The position numbers and the translations under genes are program-made. Positions 30,791 through 39,386 of a DNA stretch of 64,000 nt are shown piece by piece (the stretch's first letter is position 1; each line of letters starts with the position of its first letter). The notes beneath the pieces were generated by a model that worked only from the letters and a program-made list of their open reading frames with translations, had not been told where the DNA came from and ran no database searches. Source of the DNA: Actinomycetota bacterium (GTDB lineage Bacteria; Actinomycetota; Actinomycetes; S36-B12); the NCBI GenBank assembly GCA_030645615.1, contig JAUSNB010000063.1, forward strand, positions 86,716 to 150,715, in the 5' to 3' direction.

Positions 30791-31431
30791 CGGGCCTGGG
30801 CCTCGGTCCGGGCCCAGTAGCCCTCGTCCGCCTCGGAGCGCTCGAGCGCCTCGCTGTCCTCGAATCCAGGGGCCATGGCGGCGCTGGTGCCGGCCAGGTA
30901 CTGGTGGTGATCGATGCCCAGCAGCCGGATCCAGCTCTGCTGGCCGAACGTCAGCGCAATGAAGTTGCCGAGCTCGACGAGCTGCGCCTCCGTGAAGTGC
31001 CGATGAAGGCCGTCCCACATCGCGTCCACGTCCACGCTCGCAGGCCCCCACGCGATCGCCTGGGCATACCTCAGCGCCGCCTTCTGCCGCTCGTCATAGA
31101 TGGTCGCGGACTCGAAGTTGAGCAACTCGTCATACTGAGCCTCGCGAAGACCCTCGGCAGTCGCCTGCTCTGAGCGCTGGTTGCCGCAGAACTCGCAGGT
31201 CACCGTCCGCGAGATGTACACCCGGCACAGTTCCTTGAGCGCGTGATCGCACTCCCCCTCGCGGAACATGGACTGCCAGGAGTTGGCGAAGGCCCAGAAC
31301 ACGTGCGGCGCGTTGGCTCGAACTGCCTGGGATTCCGGGCGCGGAGTGCCGTGCGATGCGCAGCGCCGCAGCTCCTCCTGCATCGCCTCGTCGAGGCTGT
31401 CGAACGGGGCGTACGCGATCCGCTGTGGCAT
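30787..31431 (-). CDS. AhpD/carboxymuconolactone-decarboxylase-fold protein
   Basis: 214 residues, helical. The CxxC pair in TCEFCGNQRSEQA near residue 77 is the AhpD-type redox site; QLVELGNFIALTFGQQSWIRLLG is the family core helix. The Cys pair suggests a peroxidase-like or thiol function rather than lactone decarboxylation. Its promoter is shared with the divergent molybdenum-hydroxylase genes and carries operator C 51-64 nt upstream. A relative without the Cys pair is at 59037. Confidence 0.82.
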   Translation of the reverse strand: MPQRIAYAPFDSLDEAMQEELRRCASHGTPRPESQAVRANAPHVFWAFANSWQSMFREGECDHALKELCRVYISRTVTCEFCGNQRSEQATAEGLREAQYDELLNFESATIYDERQKAALRYAQAIAWGPASVDVDAMWDGLHRHFTEAQLVELGNFIALTFGQQSWIRLLGIDHHQYLAGTSAAMAPGFEDSEALERSEADEGYWARTEAQAR

Positions 31432-31473
31432 GTCGGCTCCTCCATTGGTGGCCCGAGCGAGGGCCCGTTCGCC

Positions 31474-31495
31474 TAGGATTATGCAATCGATTGCT
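31474..31495. promoter_or_regulatory. -10 box plus LacI-type operator, site C
   Basis: TAGGAT at 31474-31479 is a -10 box for the rightward 2Fe-2S gene; TGCAATCGATTGCT at 31482-31495 (12-bp palindrome 31483-31494) covers the expected start of transcription. Identical in the palindrome to sites A and E. It also lies in the promoter of the leftward AhpD-type gene. Confidence 0.78.
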
Positions 31496-31528
31496 AGCGG
31501 AGATCAAGGCTCGCCCCGAAGGAGCGCC

Positions 31529-32005
31529 GTGGACGAACAATTCTCCTTCCGCGTCAACGGGCGGGATGAGACCGTCGGCTGCGAGCCGCAAACCCCGCTG
31601 CTCTGGGTGCTCCGGGATCTCCTGGGCCTGACCGGTACGCGGTTCGGCTGCGGCGCCGGCAGCTGCGGAGCGTGCACCGTTCTGGTGGACCGCAGTCCGG
31701 TGCACTCGTGCGACACCCCGATCTGGTCGGTCGCTGGACACGCCGTCACGACGATCGAGGGACTGTCGGCCGATGGCCCGCACGCGGTGCAGCGGGCGCT
31801 GGTCGACCACCAGGCCGGCCAATGCGGCTACTGCCTGTCCGGCATAGCGGTGAGGTCGGCGGCGCTCGTCGACCGGGCGCGCGAGGAGTCCCGGACCCTG
31901 GACGAAGCCGAGGTCCGTGACGGGCTCGACGGTCACCTGTGCCGGTGCGGTGCGCACAACCGCATCGTGGCCGCCGTTCTTGCCGCCGTGGAGGCACCGC
32001 CGTGA
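31529..32005 (+). CDS. 2Fe-2S subunit of a molybdenum hydroxylase
   Basis: 158 residues. N-terminal ferredoxin domain with GCGAGSCGACTVLV and the fourth Cys in HSCDTP; C-terminal domain with CGYCLSG and HLCRCGAHNRI for the second cluster. This is the small subunit of xanthine-dehydrogenase-family enzymes. GTG at 31529 follows AAGGAG with 4-nt spacing. Its stop overlaps the start of the large subunit (GTGA). Electrons pass from molybdenum through these clusters to an acceptor not encoded as a usual FAD subunit here. Confidence 0.93.
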   Translation: MDEQFSFRVNGRDETVGCEPQTPLLWVLRDLLGLTGTRFGCGAGSCGACTVLVDRSPVHSCDTPIWSVAGHAVTTIEGLSADGPHAVQRALVDHQAGQCGYCLSGIAVRSAALVDRAREESRTLDEAEVRDGLDGHLCRCGAHNRIVAAVLAAVEAPP

Positions 32006-34119
32006 TCGCGGGCACCTCGCCGTCACTCGCAGCGTCGCCCACGGTGGACTGGTGGCTCGACTTCACCGAGGTCGGCATCGTCCGGGCCGCCACGGGCAAG
32101 TCCGAGCTTGGCCAGGGCATCTCCACCGCGCTTGCCCAAGTGGTCGCGGATGCGCTCGGTGTTGCAGTGGCACGCGTGCGCATGCAGCCTCCGTCGACGC
32201 AGGGCAGTCCCGACGAGGGATTCACGGCGGGGAGCCTGTCCATCCAGCACTCGGGCACCGCACTCGATGCCGCGGCACGTACGGCCCGAGCCGCCTTTGA
32301 GCGCGCCGCGTGCGAGAGCCTTGGCGTGGGCGAGGTCACCGTCGTGGATGGCTCGTGCATCAGCGCGGGCGGAGCCGTCACGTACTGGCAGCTGGCCGCG
32401 AGCGTCGATCTGTCCGTCGCGGTCGATCCCGGCGCTCCCCAGCCACTGCCGGCAGGAATCGTCGGATCGACGGTCGGCAGGCGCGATCTCCAGGGCAAGG
32501 TGATGGGAGGTCCCAGCTACATTCACGACCTCCGCCTGCCCGAGATGGCCTATGGGCGTGTCCTGCGTCCGCCGTATCGCGGAGCGACGCTCGCCGCCTT
32601 CGATGACGCTGCGCTCTCGGGGGACCCGTCGGTCATGGCATCGGTGATCGACGGCTCATTCGTCGGGGTGATCGCCCGGACCGAGATCGACGCGCGGAGG
32701 GCGCTTGAGCTGGCTCGCGTCGCAGCCACGTGGACCGGGACACCCGTGAGCCTGGCCAATGACGATGTCGTCGACTTCCTCACGGCAGCTCAAGCAGACG
32801 TCACCTCGGTTGCCTCGTCTGCGGAGGCGACCCCGGCGGGCGACGTCCAGGAACTGCGGGCCCGGTACACCAGGCCGTTCCTCGCGCACGCATCGATCGG
32901 CCCGTCCACCGCCGCGGCGATGTGGGTGGAGGACTCCCTGCGGGTATGGAGCCATACCCAGGGCGTGTATCCGCTGCGCAACGACATCGCGCGCGCGCTG
33001 GGGCTGCCCCGGGAGAACGTCGTCGTCGAGCACGTCGAGGGCGCCGGCTGCTACGGGCATAACGGTGCTGACGACGTGGCCTACGACGCTGCCCTGCTCG
33101 CCCGCGCGGTGCCTGGCGTCCCCGTGCACGTGACGTGGTCGCGTGAGGACGAGTTGGGCTGGTCTCCCTTCGGCCCGGCGATGGTGGTGGACATAGCCGC
33201 TCGGCACCGGCCCGACGGGACGATCGTCTCCTGGTCGTGGAACGGGTACTCCAACGGCCACTCGGGCCGTCCCGCGACGCTGGTGACCCCGTCCCTGCTG
33301 GCGTACGCCGATCAAGGCCTTGGCAGTCCGATCCCGCCGTCCGGCGATCCGCCTCCGGCAGCGGGGCACGGAACCGCGCGCAACGCCGTGCCGATCTACT
33401 CCGTGGGCTCGATCAGCGCAACCGCGCACACCCTCTCCGAGATGCCCGTGCGGGCGTCCGCCCTGAGGTCCCTCGGCGCCCATCTCAACGTGTTTGCCAT
33501 TGAAAGCCACATCGACGACCTGGCCCGTCGCTGCGGTGCCGATCCGCTGGCCTATCGGCTCCGGCATCTGGAGGACCCGCGCGCACGCGCCGTCCTCGAA
33601 CGCGTGGCCGACATGAGCGACTGGACCCACCGCCCCGCAGGGGACTCCTCCGGCCGCGGCCTGGGCTTCGCCCGGTACAAGGGCACCGGGGCCTGGTGCG
33701 CAGTGGTCGTCGACATCGAGGCACAGGAGCGGATCCGGCTGAAGCGTATGTGGATAGCCGTCGACGTCGGGCGGGCCGTCAACCCCGACGGCGTCGTCAA
33801 CCAGATCGAGGGGGGAGCCGTCCAGGCGGCGAGCTGGACACTGCTGGAGCAGGTGCGATTAGCCGATGGTCGCGTGATCAGCGACACCTGGGAGGAGTAC
33901 CCGATACTCCGCTTCAGCGACGTCCCGCCGATTGAGGTCGCGGTCCTGGACCGCACCCACCAGCCATGGCTGGGTGCGGGAGAGGCCTCGATGGGCCCAA
34001 CCGCCGCAGCGATCGGCAATGCCCTGGCGGACGCAACCGGGATCCGCGCGCGTCGACTGCCGCTCACTCCTCAGGCCATCGTTGCCGCGCTGGAAGAGGA
34101 CCCGGACAGCACGTACTAG
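32002..34119 (+). CDS. Molybdopterin-binding large subunit, isoquinoline/nicotinate-dehydrogenase-like
   Basis: 705 residues. It resembles the IorB-type large subunits that begin with a short domain before the Mo-binding halves: KSELGQGISTALAQVVADAL at the start, HSGTALDA, EHVEGAGCYGHNGADDVAYDA for the cofactor, and WLGAGEASMGPTAAAIGNAL at the end with the catalytic Glu (GEAS). Enzymes of this two-subunit type hydroxylate a carbon beside ring nitrogen or oxidise aldehydes, and lack an FAD subunit. Also noted: the order of conserved blocks looks permuted relative to xanthine dehydrogenase, as in IorB. Substrate unknown. Confidence 0.85.
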   Translation: MIAGTSPSLAASPTVDWWLDFTEVGIVRAATGKSELGQGISTALAQVVADALGVAVARVRMQPPSTQGSPDEGFTAGSLSIQHSGTALDAAARTARAAFERAACESLGVGEVTVVDGSCISAGGAVTYWQLAASVDLSVAVDPGAPQPLPAGIVGSTVGRRDLQGKVMGGPSYIHDLRLPEMAYGRVLRPPYRGATLAAFDDAALSGDPSVMASVIDGSFVGVIARTEIDARRALELARVAATWTGTPVSLANDDVVDFLTAAQADVTSVASSAEATPAGDVQELRARYTRPFLAHASIGPSTAAAMWVEDSLRVWSHTQGVYPLRNDIARALGLPRENVVVEHVEGAGCYGHNGADDVAYDAALLARAVPGVPVHVTWSREDELGWSPFGPAMVVDIAARHRPDGTIVSWSWNGYSNGHSGRPATLVTPSLLAYADQGLGSPIPPSGDPPPAAGHGTARNAVPIYSVGSISATAHTLSEMPVRASALRSLGAHLNVFAIESHIDDLARRCGADPLAYRLRHLEDPRARAVLERVADMSDWTHRPAGDSSGRGLGFARYKGTGAWCAVVVDIEAQERIRLKRMWIAVDVGRAVNPDGVVNQIEGGAVQAASWTLLEQVRLADGRVISDTWEEYPILRFSDVPPIEVAVLDRTHQPWLGAGEASMGPTAAAIGNALADATGIRARRLPLTPQAIVAALEEDPDSTY

Positions 34120-34157
34120 GTTCCCCCGAACACTGGCCCGCCGCAGCGTGCGGTACC

Positions 34158-34186
34158 TACAATCGATTGCATGACAATCGATTGCA
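34158..34186. promoter_or_regulatory. Leaderless promoter with two LacI-type operators, sites D1 and D2
   Basis: CAATCGATTG occurs at 34160-34169 and again at 34175-34184, 15 bp apart. TACAAT at 34158-34163 is a -10 box that overlaps D1, and the ATG of the FAD oxidoreductase is at 34171, 7 nt after it. The transcript would therefore be leaderless and D2 lies inside codons 2-6. This is the most heavily guarded promoter of the set. Confidence 0.78.
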
Positions 34187-35751
34187 GGGACGAGACCGCC
34201 GACATCGTCGTGGCCGGTGCCGGCCACAACGCGCTCATCGCGGCCGCCTACCTGGCCCGGGCCGGCAAGAGCGTCCTCATCGTCGACGCCCGCCCCATTC
34301 CCGGCGGCGGCGTCGCGACCGAGGAGTACCTGCCCGGCTACTTCATGGATTCGTGCTCGACCGGGCACACGATCATCCAGGGGAACCCGGTGATCAAGGA
34401 CGACACCCTTGGCCTCGTCAGCCGGCACGGGCTCACCTACGTGGATCCCGATCCGGTGGCGCGAGTGGCCTTCCCCGACGGTGAGCAGATCGGCATGCAC
34501 CTCGACCCGGCGTCGACGCACGCGGAGTTCGCGAGGTTCAGCCCGCGGGACGCGGATCGCTACCTTGATTTCCTCGCCGACTGGGATGCCGCGCGCTCCG
34601 CATTCAACGCGGCCAACAACACCCCCATCGGTTGGGGTCCCTCCCTCGACCAGTTGCTCGATCAGGTCCCCAACGGGGGCGTCTGGCGGCGTCGCCGGGC
34701 TCTCAGCGCGGTCGATGTCATCCAGCACGAATTCGAAGAGGAGCACATTCAGGCGTTCCTGCTGTGGGAGGCGTGCCAGACCTTCGGCTCAGTGGACCTG
34801 CCCGGCTCGGGTGTTCTGCCCTACACCATCATGGGCGGACGCCAGAAGCGCAGCTGGACCATCCCCTTGGGGGGCTCGGGACGCCTCACCAACGCGCTCG
34901 TCTCGGAAATCGAGGAGCACGGAGGACGCATCGAATGCGACACCAGCGTCTCGCGCCTGCTTCTCGACAACGGTCGTTGCGTGGGGGTCGAATCGACCGA
35001 CGGTCGGCAGTTCCGTGCGCGAGAGGCCGTCCTGTCCACGATCCACGTGAAGCATCTCGTCGACATGGCCCCTCGTGAGGCCTGGGGCGATTCGTTCACG
35101 TATGGCGTCGAGACGTACGACATCGGCATCCCCCTCTTCGCGGTATTCCTCGTCATGAACGAGATCCCCACCTTCCGCGGCCTGCGCCCGCAGGACACCG
35201 CAGTGAGCAGCGGCCTGGCCACCTGGCCGCAGGACTGCGTGGACATGGTCCGCGCGATCCGCGACCGCAGGCCGGTCACCGGCTCCGCCTGGACTCTCGT
35301 CGCGACGCCGAGCCTCGTCGACCCCTCACGCGCGCCTGCGGGCATGCACACCGTCAAGGTGCTGGTGCCCGCGTCGCACGTGGCGCCCTACGGGGCAGCA
35401 AGCTGGGATGACGCCAAGGAACGGCACGCGGACGCGATGGTCCAGTACGTGAGCACGGCCATCCCCAACGTCAACAGCGCGACTATCGAGGCACGGATCG
35501 TCAAGGGACCGCTCGACATCGAGCGAGCCAACCCGCACATGATCAACGGGTGCGCGCACGGCGGTGACAAGGGGGTGCCCTTCAGCGGGCCGCTCCGGCC
35601 GGCACCCGGCTGGGCCAGCCATGCCATGCCCATTCCCGGGCTCTACCAGACCGGTGGTACCACCCACCCTGGCGGCTCGATCACGGGAGCACCGGGACGC
35701 AACGCCGCCATGGTCATGATGCGCGACCTCGGCCTGGACTTCCCCGGCTGA
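34171..35751 (+). CDS. FAD-dependent oxidoreductase, phytoene-desaturase-related
   Basis: 526 residues. FAD-binding VVAGAGHNALIAAAYLARAGK at about residues 12-32, a middle substrate domain, and the C-terminal FAD closure GLYQTGGTTHPGGSITGAPG. This family includes carotenoid desaturases but also many uncharacterised amine or alcohol oxidases in catabolic clusters; no carotenoid genes are near, so a pathway oxidase is more likely. The start ATG fits the leaderless promoter; residues 2-6 (TIDCR) are encoded by operator DNA, a hint that the functional N-terminus begins later. Confidence 0.82.
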   Translation: MTIDCRDETADIVVAGAGHNALIAAAYLARAGKSVLIVDARPIPGGGVATEEYLPGYFMDSCSTGHTIIQGNPVIKDDTLGLVSRHGLTYVDPDPVARVAFPDGEQIGMHLDPASTHAEFARFSPRDADRYLDFLADWDAARSAFNAANNTPIGWGPSLDQLLDQVPNGGVWRRRRALSAVDVIQHEFEEEHIQAFLLWEACQTFGSVDLPGSGVLPYTIMGGRQKRSWTIPLGGSGRLTNALVSEIEEHGGRIECDTSVSRLLLDNGRCVGVESTDGRQFRAREAVLSTIHVKHLVDMAPREAWGDSFTYGVETYDIGIPLFAVFLVMNEIPTFRGLRPQDTAVSSGLATWPQDCVDMVRAIRDRRPVTGSAWTLVATPSLVDPSRAPAGMHTVKVLVPASHVAPYGAASWDDAKERHADAMVQYVSTAIPNVNSATIEARIVKGPLDIERANPHMINGCAHGGDKGVPFSGPLRPAPGWASHAMPIPGLYQTGGTTHPGGSITGAPGRNAAMVMMRDLGLDFPG

Positions 35752-35757
35752 AGGCGA

Positions 35758-36237
35758 TCAACCCGAAGGCACCGCGTCCCATCGCACCTCCAGGCGCACC
35801 CCGGCATCCTTGAGCAGGTTGAGGACGGGGCACCGCGCCTCGACCTCCTCGACCAATCGATCGAGCGCGTCCTGACCTGCGTCAGTCACCACCCTGGCGT
35901 GAGGCCGGACCGTCTGGAAGTGCGGCCTGACCGTGCGGTCGCCGCTTCGGCCCCGGATATCGATCGTGGCGGAACTCTCGAAAACGATGCGCTCATACTC
36001 AAACCCGAACTCGGTCGCCGTGCGCCGGAAGGTGACGGCCTCGCATCCGCATAACGCCCCGATGACCGACTGCAGCGGCGTCGGTCCGGAGCCGGAACCG
36101 CCGGCGCTGGTCGGCTCGTCGAGGACCTGGACGCCGGCCTCGGCGTAGTCCACGACCGTTCGCATCGTGGCCACGGTCACCGCCGTGACCTGCCTGCGTC
36201 GGATGAACTCCCCCGTCGGCTCGACCAACGCGCTCAT
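35758..36237 (-). CDS. OsmC family protein
   Basis: 159 residues with the two conserved cysteines of the OsmC/Ohr fold (ALCGCEAVTF near 65 and ARCPVLNLL near 135). OsmC proteins reduce organic hydroperoxides through this Cys pair, but many in catabolic operons have unknown roles. ATGA overlap with the upstream dehydrogenase; last gene of the long leftward operon that begins with livK at 44.2 kb. Convergent with the FAD oxidoreductase. Confidence 0.88.
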   Translation of the reverse strand: MSALVEPTGEFIRRRQVTAVTVATMRTVVDYAEAGVQVLDEPTSAGGSGSGPTPLQSVIGALCGCEAVTFRRTATEFGFEYERIVFESSATIDIRGRSGDRTVRPHFQTVRPHARVVTDAGQDALDRLVEEVEARCPVLNLLKDAGVRLEVRWDAVPSG

Positions 36238-37166
36238 TCGGGGTCAAGCCCGTCGGTGACGTCGGCGTTCTCGCTCGACAACTCCAGCCCCGCGTTCGCG
36301 GCGGCCACCAGGAGCATGGTCGCGAAGTCGTCCTTGGCGAAGCCATGCCCGATGGCCGACTGGACGATCTCCCGGGTCATGCTGGTGATCGGCATGGGTA
36401 CTCCGTTCCTGCGGGCCTCGGCCAGGCCAAGGTCGAGATCCTTGCGCAGGAGAACCGGGGTGAAGGTCGGGTGGAAGTCCAGGTTCACCAGTGCCGGGGT
36501 CTTGTACTGGCTGAACATCGAGCCCATGACGCTGTTGTTGATGAACTCCATGATCGCCTGTCGACTGACCCCGTTGGCCTCCCCCAGGGTCAGGATCTCC
36601 ACCAGGGACTGCGTATACACGGCGAGCACCAAGTTATGGAAGATCTTCACCAGGCGGGCGGCCTCGCCCTCGCCCACGTAGGTGACTGACCTGCCAAGAG
36701 CGGAGATCATCGGCTTGACGAGCTCGAAGGTCTCCTTGTCTCCGCTGCAGACGACACTGAGCTTCCCAGCCGCGACGACCTTCCCATTCCCGCTCACCGG
36801 AGCGGCGAAATACCGCACCCCACGCTCTTCTGCAACGGCACGAACAGCCGCGCTGGACTCCACGCTGACTGTCGAGCAGTCGATGACGACCTGGGGTACC
36901 GCATCGCCCGTCAGCAGCCCGGTGTCGGGGTCGAGCATGACCTGCTCGAGATCGGCCGACGTGCTCACCATGCTGAACACGACGTCTCGGGAGGCGAGTC
37001 CCCGCACGCTGTCGACGACCGAGGCACCAGCATCGGCGACCGGTTCCGCCTTCGCGGCCGTCCGGTTCCACACGGCCAGGTCGTACCCCGCCTTGACCAG
37101 TCGAGTCGCCAGGGGTGCCCCCATGTTGCCCAGGCCGATCCAGCCGACCGTGCTGATCTCCGTCAT
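36234..37166 (-). CDS. 3-hydroxyisobutyrate dehydrogenase-type NAD(P)-dependent oxidoreductase
   Basis: 310 residues: VGWIGLGNMGAPLATRLVKAGY at residues 7-28, substrate loop APVSGNGKVVAAG, catalytic Lys in RLVKIFHNLVLA, and VPMPITSMTREIVQ. Paralogue of the gene at 21435 but with a different substrate loop (SGNGKV against SGSPVT), so the two probably act on different hydroxy acids of one pathway. Member of the leftward liv operon; ribosome site GGAAGGAACGAC. Confidence 0.9.
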   Translation of the reverse strand: MTEISTVGWIGLGNMGAPLATRLVKAGYDLAVWNRTAAKAEPVADAGASVVDSVRGLASRDVVFSMVSTSADLEQVMLDPDTGLLTGDAVPQVVIDCSTVSVESSAAVRAVAEERGVRYFAAPVSGNGKVVAAGKLSVVCSGDKETFELVKPMISALGRSVTYVGEGEAARLVKIFHNLVLAVYTQSLVEILTLGEANGVSRQAIMEFINNSVMGSMFSQYKTPALVNLDFHPTFTPVLLRKDLDLGLAEARRNGVPMPITSMTREIVQSAIGHGFAKDDFATMLLVAAANAGLELSSENADVTDGLDPE

Positions 37167-37191
37167 GTCGTTCCTTCCATCGCGTAACTGC

Positions 37192-38265
37192 CTAGGTGAG
37201 CCGTGCGGACAACCAGTCGGCCGTCTTGTTGCGGTGCTTGGCTGCCACGTTCATGCAGCCGTGATTGCCGTCAGGGAGCATCAGCAAGGTCCCCCCCGAT
37301 TCACTCGCGAGGCGCTCTGCCTCGCGAGCAGGGATGAGCCGATCTCGTGCGCCGAAGATGATGAGCAGCGGGCACCGAATGTCGCCCGCCCGGCCTTCGA
37401 GAGTGAGCTGGCGCCCGTACTCCCTGGCGGCCTCCTGCGATGGCTGGTGCGCCCGGTAGGTGAAGGTTCGCCGGGTGAGTTCGGGCAAGCCGTCCCAGAC
37501 CCCTCCCCAGTCGTACGGCCCGGCCAGGGCGGCGCACGCCCTGATGCGCGGCTCGCCGCTGGCCATGCGGGGGGCGTAGTAGCCGCCAAGGGAGACGCCC
37601 CACACGCCCACCCGGCCACTGTCGAGGTCGTCGCGTCCTTCGATCCAGTCGAGGATCACGGAGCCGACTTCCTCCCAGGCGGGCTCGATCGGCAGGGCAT
37701 ACTCCGACTCCCCCTGGCCTGGCCCGTCGACAGCCAGCGTCGCCATCCCCCGGTCAAGGAAGAGCTGCTCGGTGCTGCGCAACTCCTCCTTGGTGGAATC
37801 CAGGCCGCTGGCCATCACCACCACGGGGGGCCGGCTCACGCCCTTCGGCTTGCGCAGGATTGCTGGCATTGGGAACCCGCGGAACTCGATCGTCACCCGC
37901 TCGCCAGGCGGGTCAAGGTACGGCAGCGCGTCGGTCAGGCACTGCACGGCCATTGCGTGCGCGCTCTTCATGGTGTCCGGGAAGTCGACAAACACGAACT
38001 TGGCGAAGTGGTAGTAGACCGATGCGGTCGACAAGTGGTTGCCTGCTGAGCGGAAGCGCTCATCCTGCAGTGCCTCGCGACCCAGGTCTTCGTGCACTCG
38101 TCCCGCCGAGATCCAGGCGTCGGCCCAGTCGGCCCATGCCACCACCGACGACGTGACCGACATGAAGTCCGAAACGGCGACACCATTCGTGGTGAAGCGT
38201 GGAGCCCAGTGAGCGATCGCCTCTCGAACGAGGATGTCCTGCTCGGGCGCGGGCTCGTTGCTCAT
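37192..38265 (-). CDS. Alpha/beta hydrolase, 2,6-dihydroxypseudooxynicotine-hydrolase-like
   Basis: 357 residues: an N-terminal helical domain of about 125 residues followed by an alpha/beta-hydrolase core with nucleophile Ser225 (WGVSLGGYY), Asp308 (FGARDRL) and His335 (PDGNHGCMN). Length, helical cap and motif spacing match the C-C bond hydrolase that splits 2,6-dihydroxypseudooxynicotine in nicotine degradation and its FrsA/DUF1100 relatives. That enzyme releases a 4-aminobutyrate unit, which fits the semialdehyde dehydrogenase nearby, but the substrate here is not proven. ATGA overlap with the upstream gene. Confidence 0.82.
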   Translation of the reverse strand: MSNEPAPEQDILVREAIAHWAPRFTTNGVAVSDFMSVTSSVVAWADWADAWISAGRVHEDLGREALQDERFRSAGNHLSTASVYYHFAKFVFVDFPDTMKSAHAMAVQCLTDALPYLDPPGERVTIEFRGFPMPAILRKPKGVSRPPVVVMASGLDSTKEELRSTEQLFLDRGMATLAVDGPGQGESEYALPIEPAWEEVGSVILDWIEGRDDLDSGRVGVWGVSLGGYYAPRMASGEPRIRACAALAGPYDWGGVWDGLPELTRRTFTYRAHQPSQEAAREYGRQLTLEGRAGDIRCPLLIIFGARDRLIPAREAERLASESGGTLLMLPDGNHGCMNVAAKHRNKTADWLSARLT

Positions 38266-39386
38266 CGGGACACCAGCCCTTCGGCTACCCGGTGAATGTC
38301 CTCGAATCCGTCCTGCGTCACGATGATCATCTCCCCCGTCTGGACCCCTGCGGTGTGGTCGCGGCGCGTGACGTTCGGCTGGACCACGATCGCCATCCCT
38401 GCCTCAAGTACCCCGGCTGGCACATGCGCGGGCACGCGCGATGCGCTCGTGCCGATCGGCTCGAGGTATCCCATGCCAAGCCCGTGGAAGAGGTCGTCAG
38501 TGGTCGTCAGGCCCGCCTGCTCGATGCCGCACGACGCATCCACGAGGTCACGGGCGGAGGCCCCCGCTCGCACGCGCACGCGCACCGAGTCCCGCGCAGT
38601 CATCGCCACGTCGTGCATCCACCGGTACTCCTCGGTTGGCTCGCCCAGGGTGACCGTTCGCAGGATCTGCCCCGGATACTCCGCCGACACCGCGGCGCTC
38701 AACTCGAACGTGACGACGCTGGACGGCGAGAGAACGCGGCCTTCGGGAACCTGGGCCGGCACGTCGCGATCCGGATGATGCATGTCCGTCACGCTCAGGT
38801 AGCAGATGTGGTCGCGGGCACCGAGTCGCGTGTACGCATCACGAGCCGCCGCGAGCAGGTCCCAGTCTCGGGCGCCGGGCCGGCACGCGTCGATCAGCGC
38901 CTCCGCGCCGGCGTCGCTCGCCTCAGCGCCAAGCCTCAAGGCCTGCTGCTCCTCCAGGGACTTGACCCCACGCAGCCGGGCATGGGCCGGGTCGATGGCT
39001 ACCAGCTCAACGCCACGGGCCATCGCGCGTGCCCGCACGACCGGCGGTACGGACCCGAGGGTGGCGAGGATCGGCGGTCCATCGAGCACCTGCTCCGCGC
39101 TCATGGCGTCGATGTCCCGCACCTCGGCATCCACGGCAGTGCGGCGCGCACTCGCGACGTGGTTGTGAAACTGGACCCAGAGCGTGCTGTCGGTGTCCGT
39201 GAGCCGGTAGTAGGCCGTGCGGGTCACCGGCCAGCCGGTGAGATAGGTGACAGCAAGCCCCGAGCGGTTCTCGCCGAACGCCAGCACGCCGGTCGCCCCC
39301 ACGGCGGCGGCCAGCGCCAGCGTGCTGTTCCGCCGGCTGGCGAACTCGCCGGCGGTGAAAGCGTGCTCGAGCAAGGCCCCGGTCAC
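38262..39386 (-). CDS. M24/creatinase-fold protein without metal ligands
   Basis: 374 residues with the two-domain creatinase layout. In the C-terminal domain the usual metal ligands are mostly gone: the second Asp is Gln240 (PGQILRTV), the Glu of the EPG strand is Gln (VVQPNV), and the last Glu is replaced (VQTGEMIIVT); His of FHGLGMGY remains. Creatinase itself works without metal using a His, so this may be a metal-free C-N hydrolase. GTGA overlap with livF upstream ties it to the importer. Second M24-type gene in the regulon. Confidence 0.75.
   Translation of the reverse strand: MTGALLEHAFTAGEFASRRNSTLALAAAVGATGVLAFGENRSGLAVTYLTGWPVTRTAYYRLTDTDSTLWVQFHNHVASARRTAVDAEVRDIDAMSAEQVLDGPPILATLGSVPPVVRARAMARGVELVAIDPAHARLRGVKSLEEQQALRLGAEASDAGAEALIDACRPGARDWDLLAAARDAYTRLGARDHICYLSVTDMHHPDRDVPAQVPEGRVLSPSSVVTFELSAAVSAEYPGQILRTVTLGEPTEEYRWMHDVAMTARDSVRVRVRAGASARDLVDASCGIEQAGLTTTDDLFHGLGMGYLEPIGTSASRVPAHVPAGVLEAGMAIVVQPNVTRRDHTAGVQTGEMIIVTQDGFEDIHRVAEGLVSR

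Noticed and set aside
34171-35751. FAD oxidoreductase as a carotenoid desaturase
   Set aside because: No phytoene synthase or other carotenoid gene nearby; promoter belongs to the catabolic regulon.
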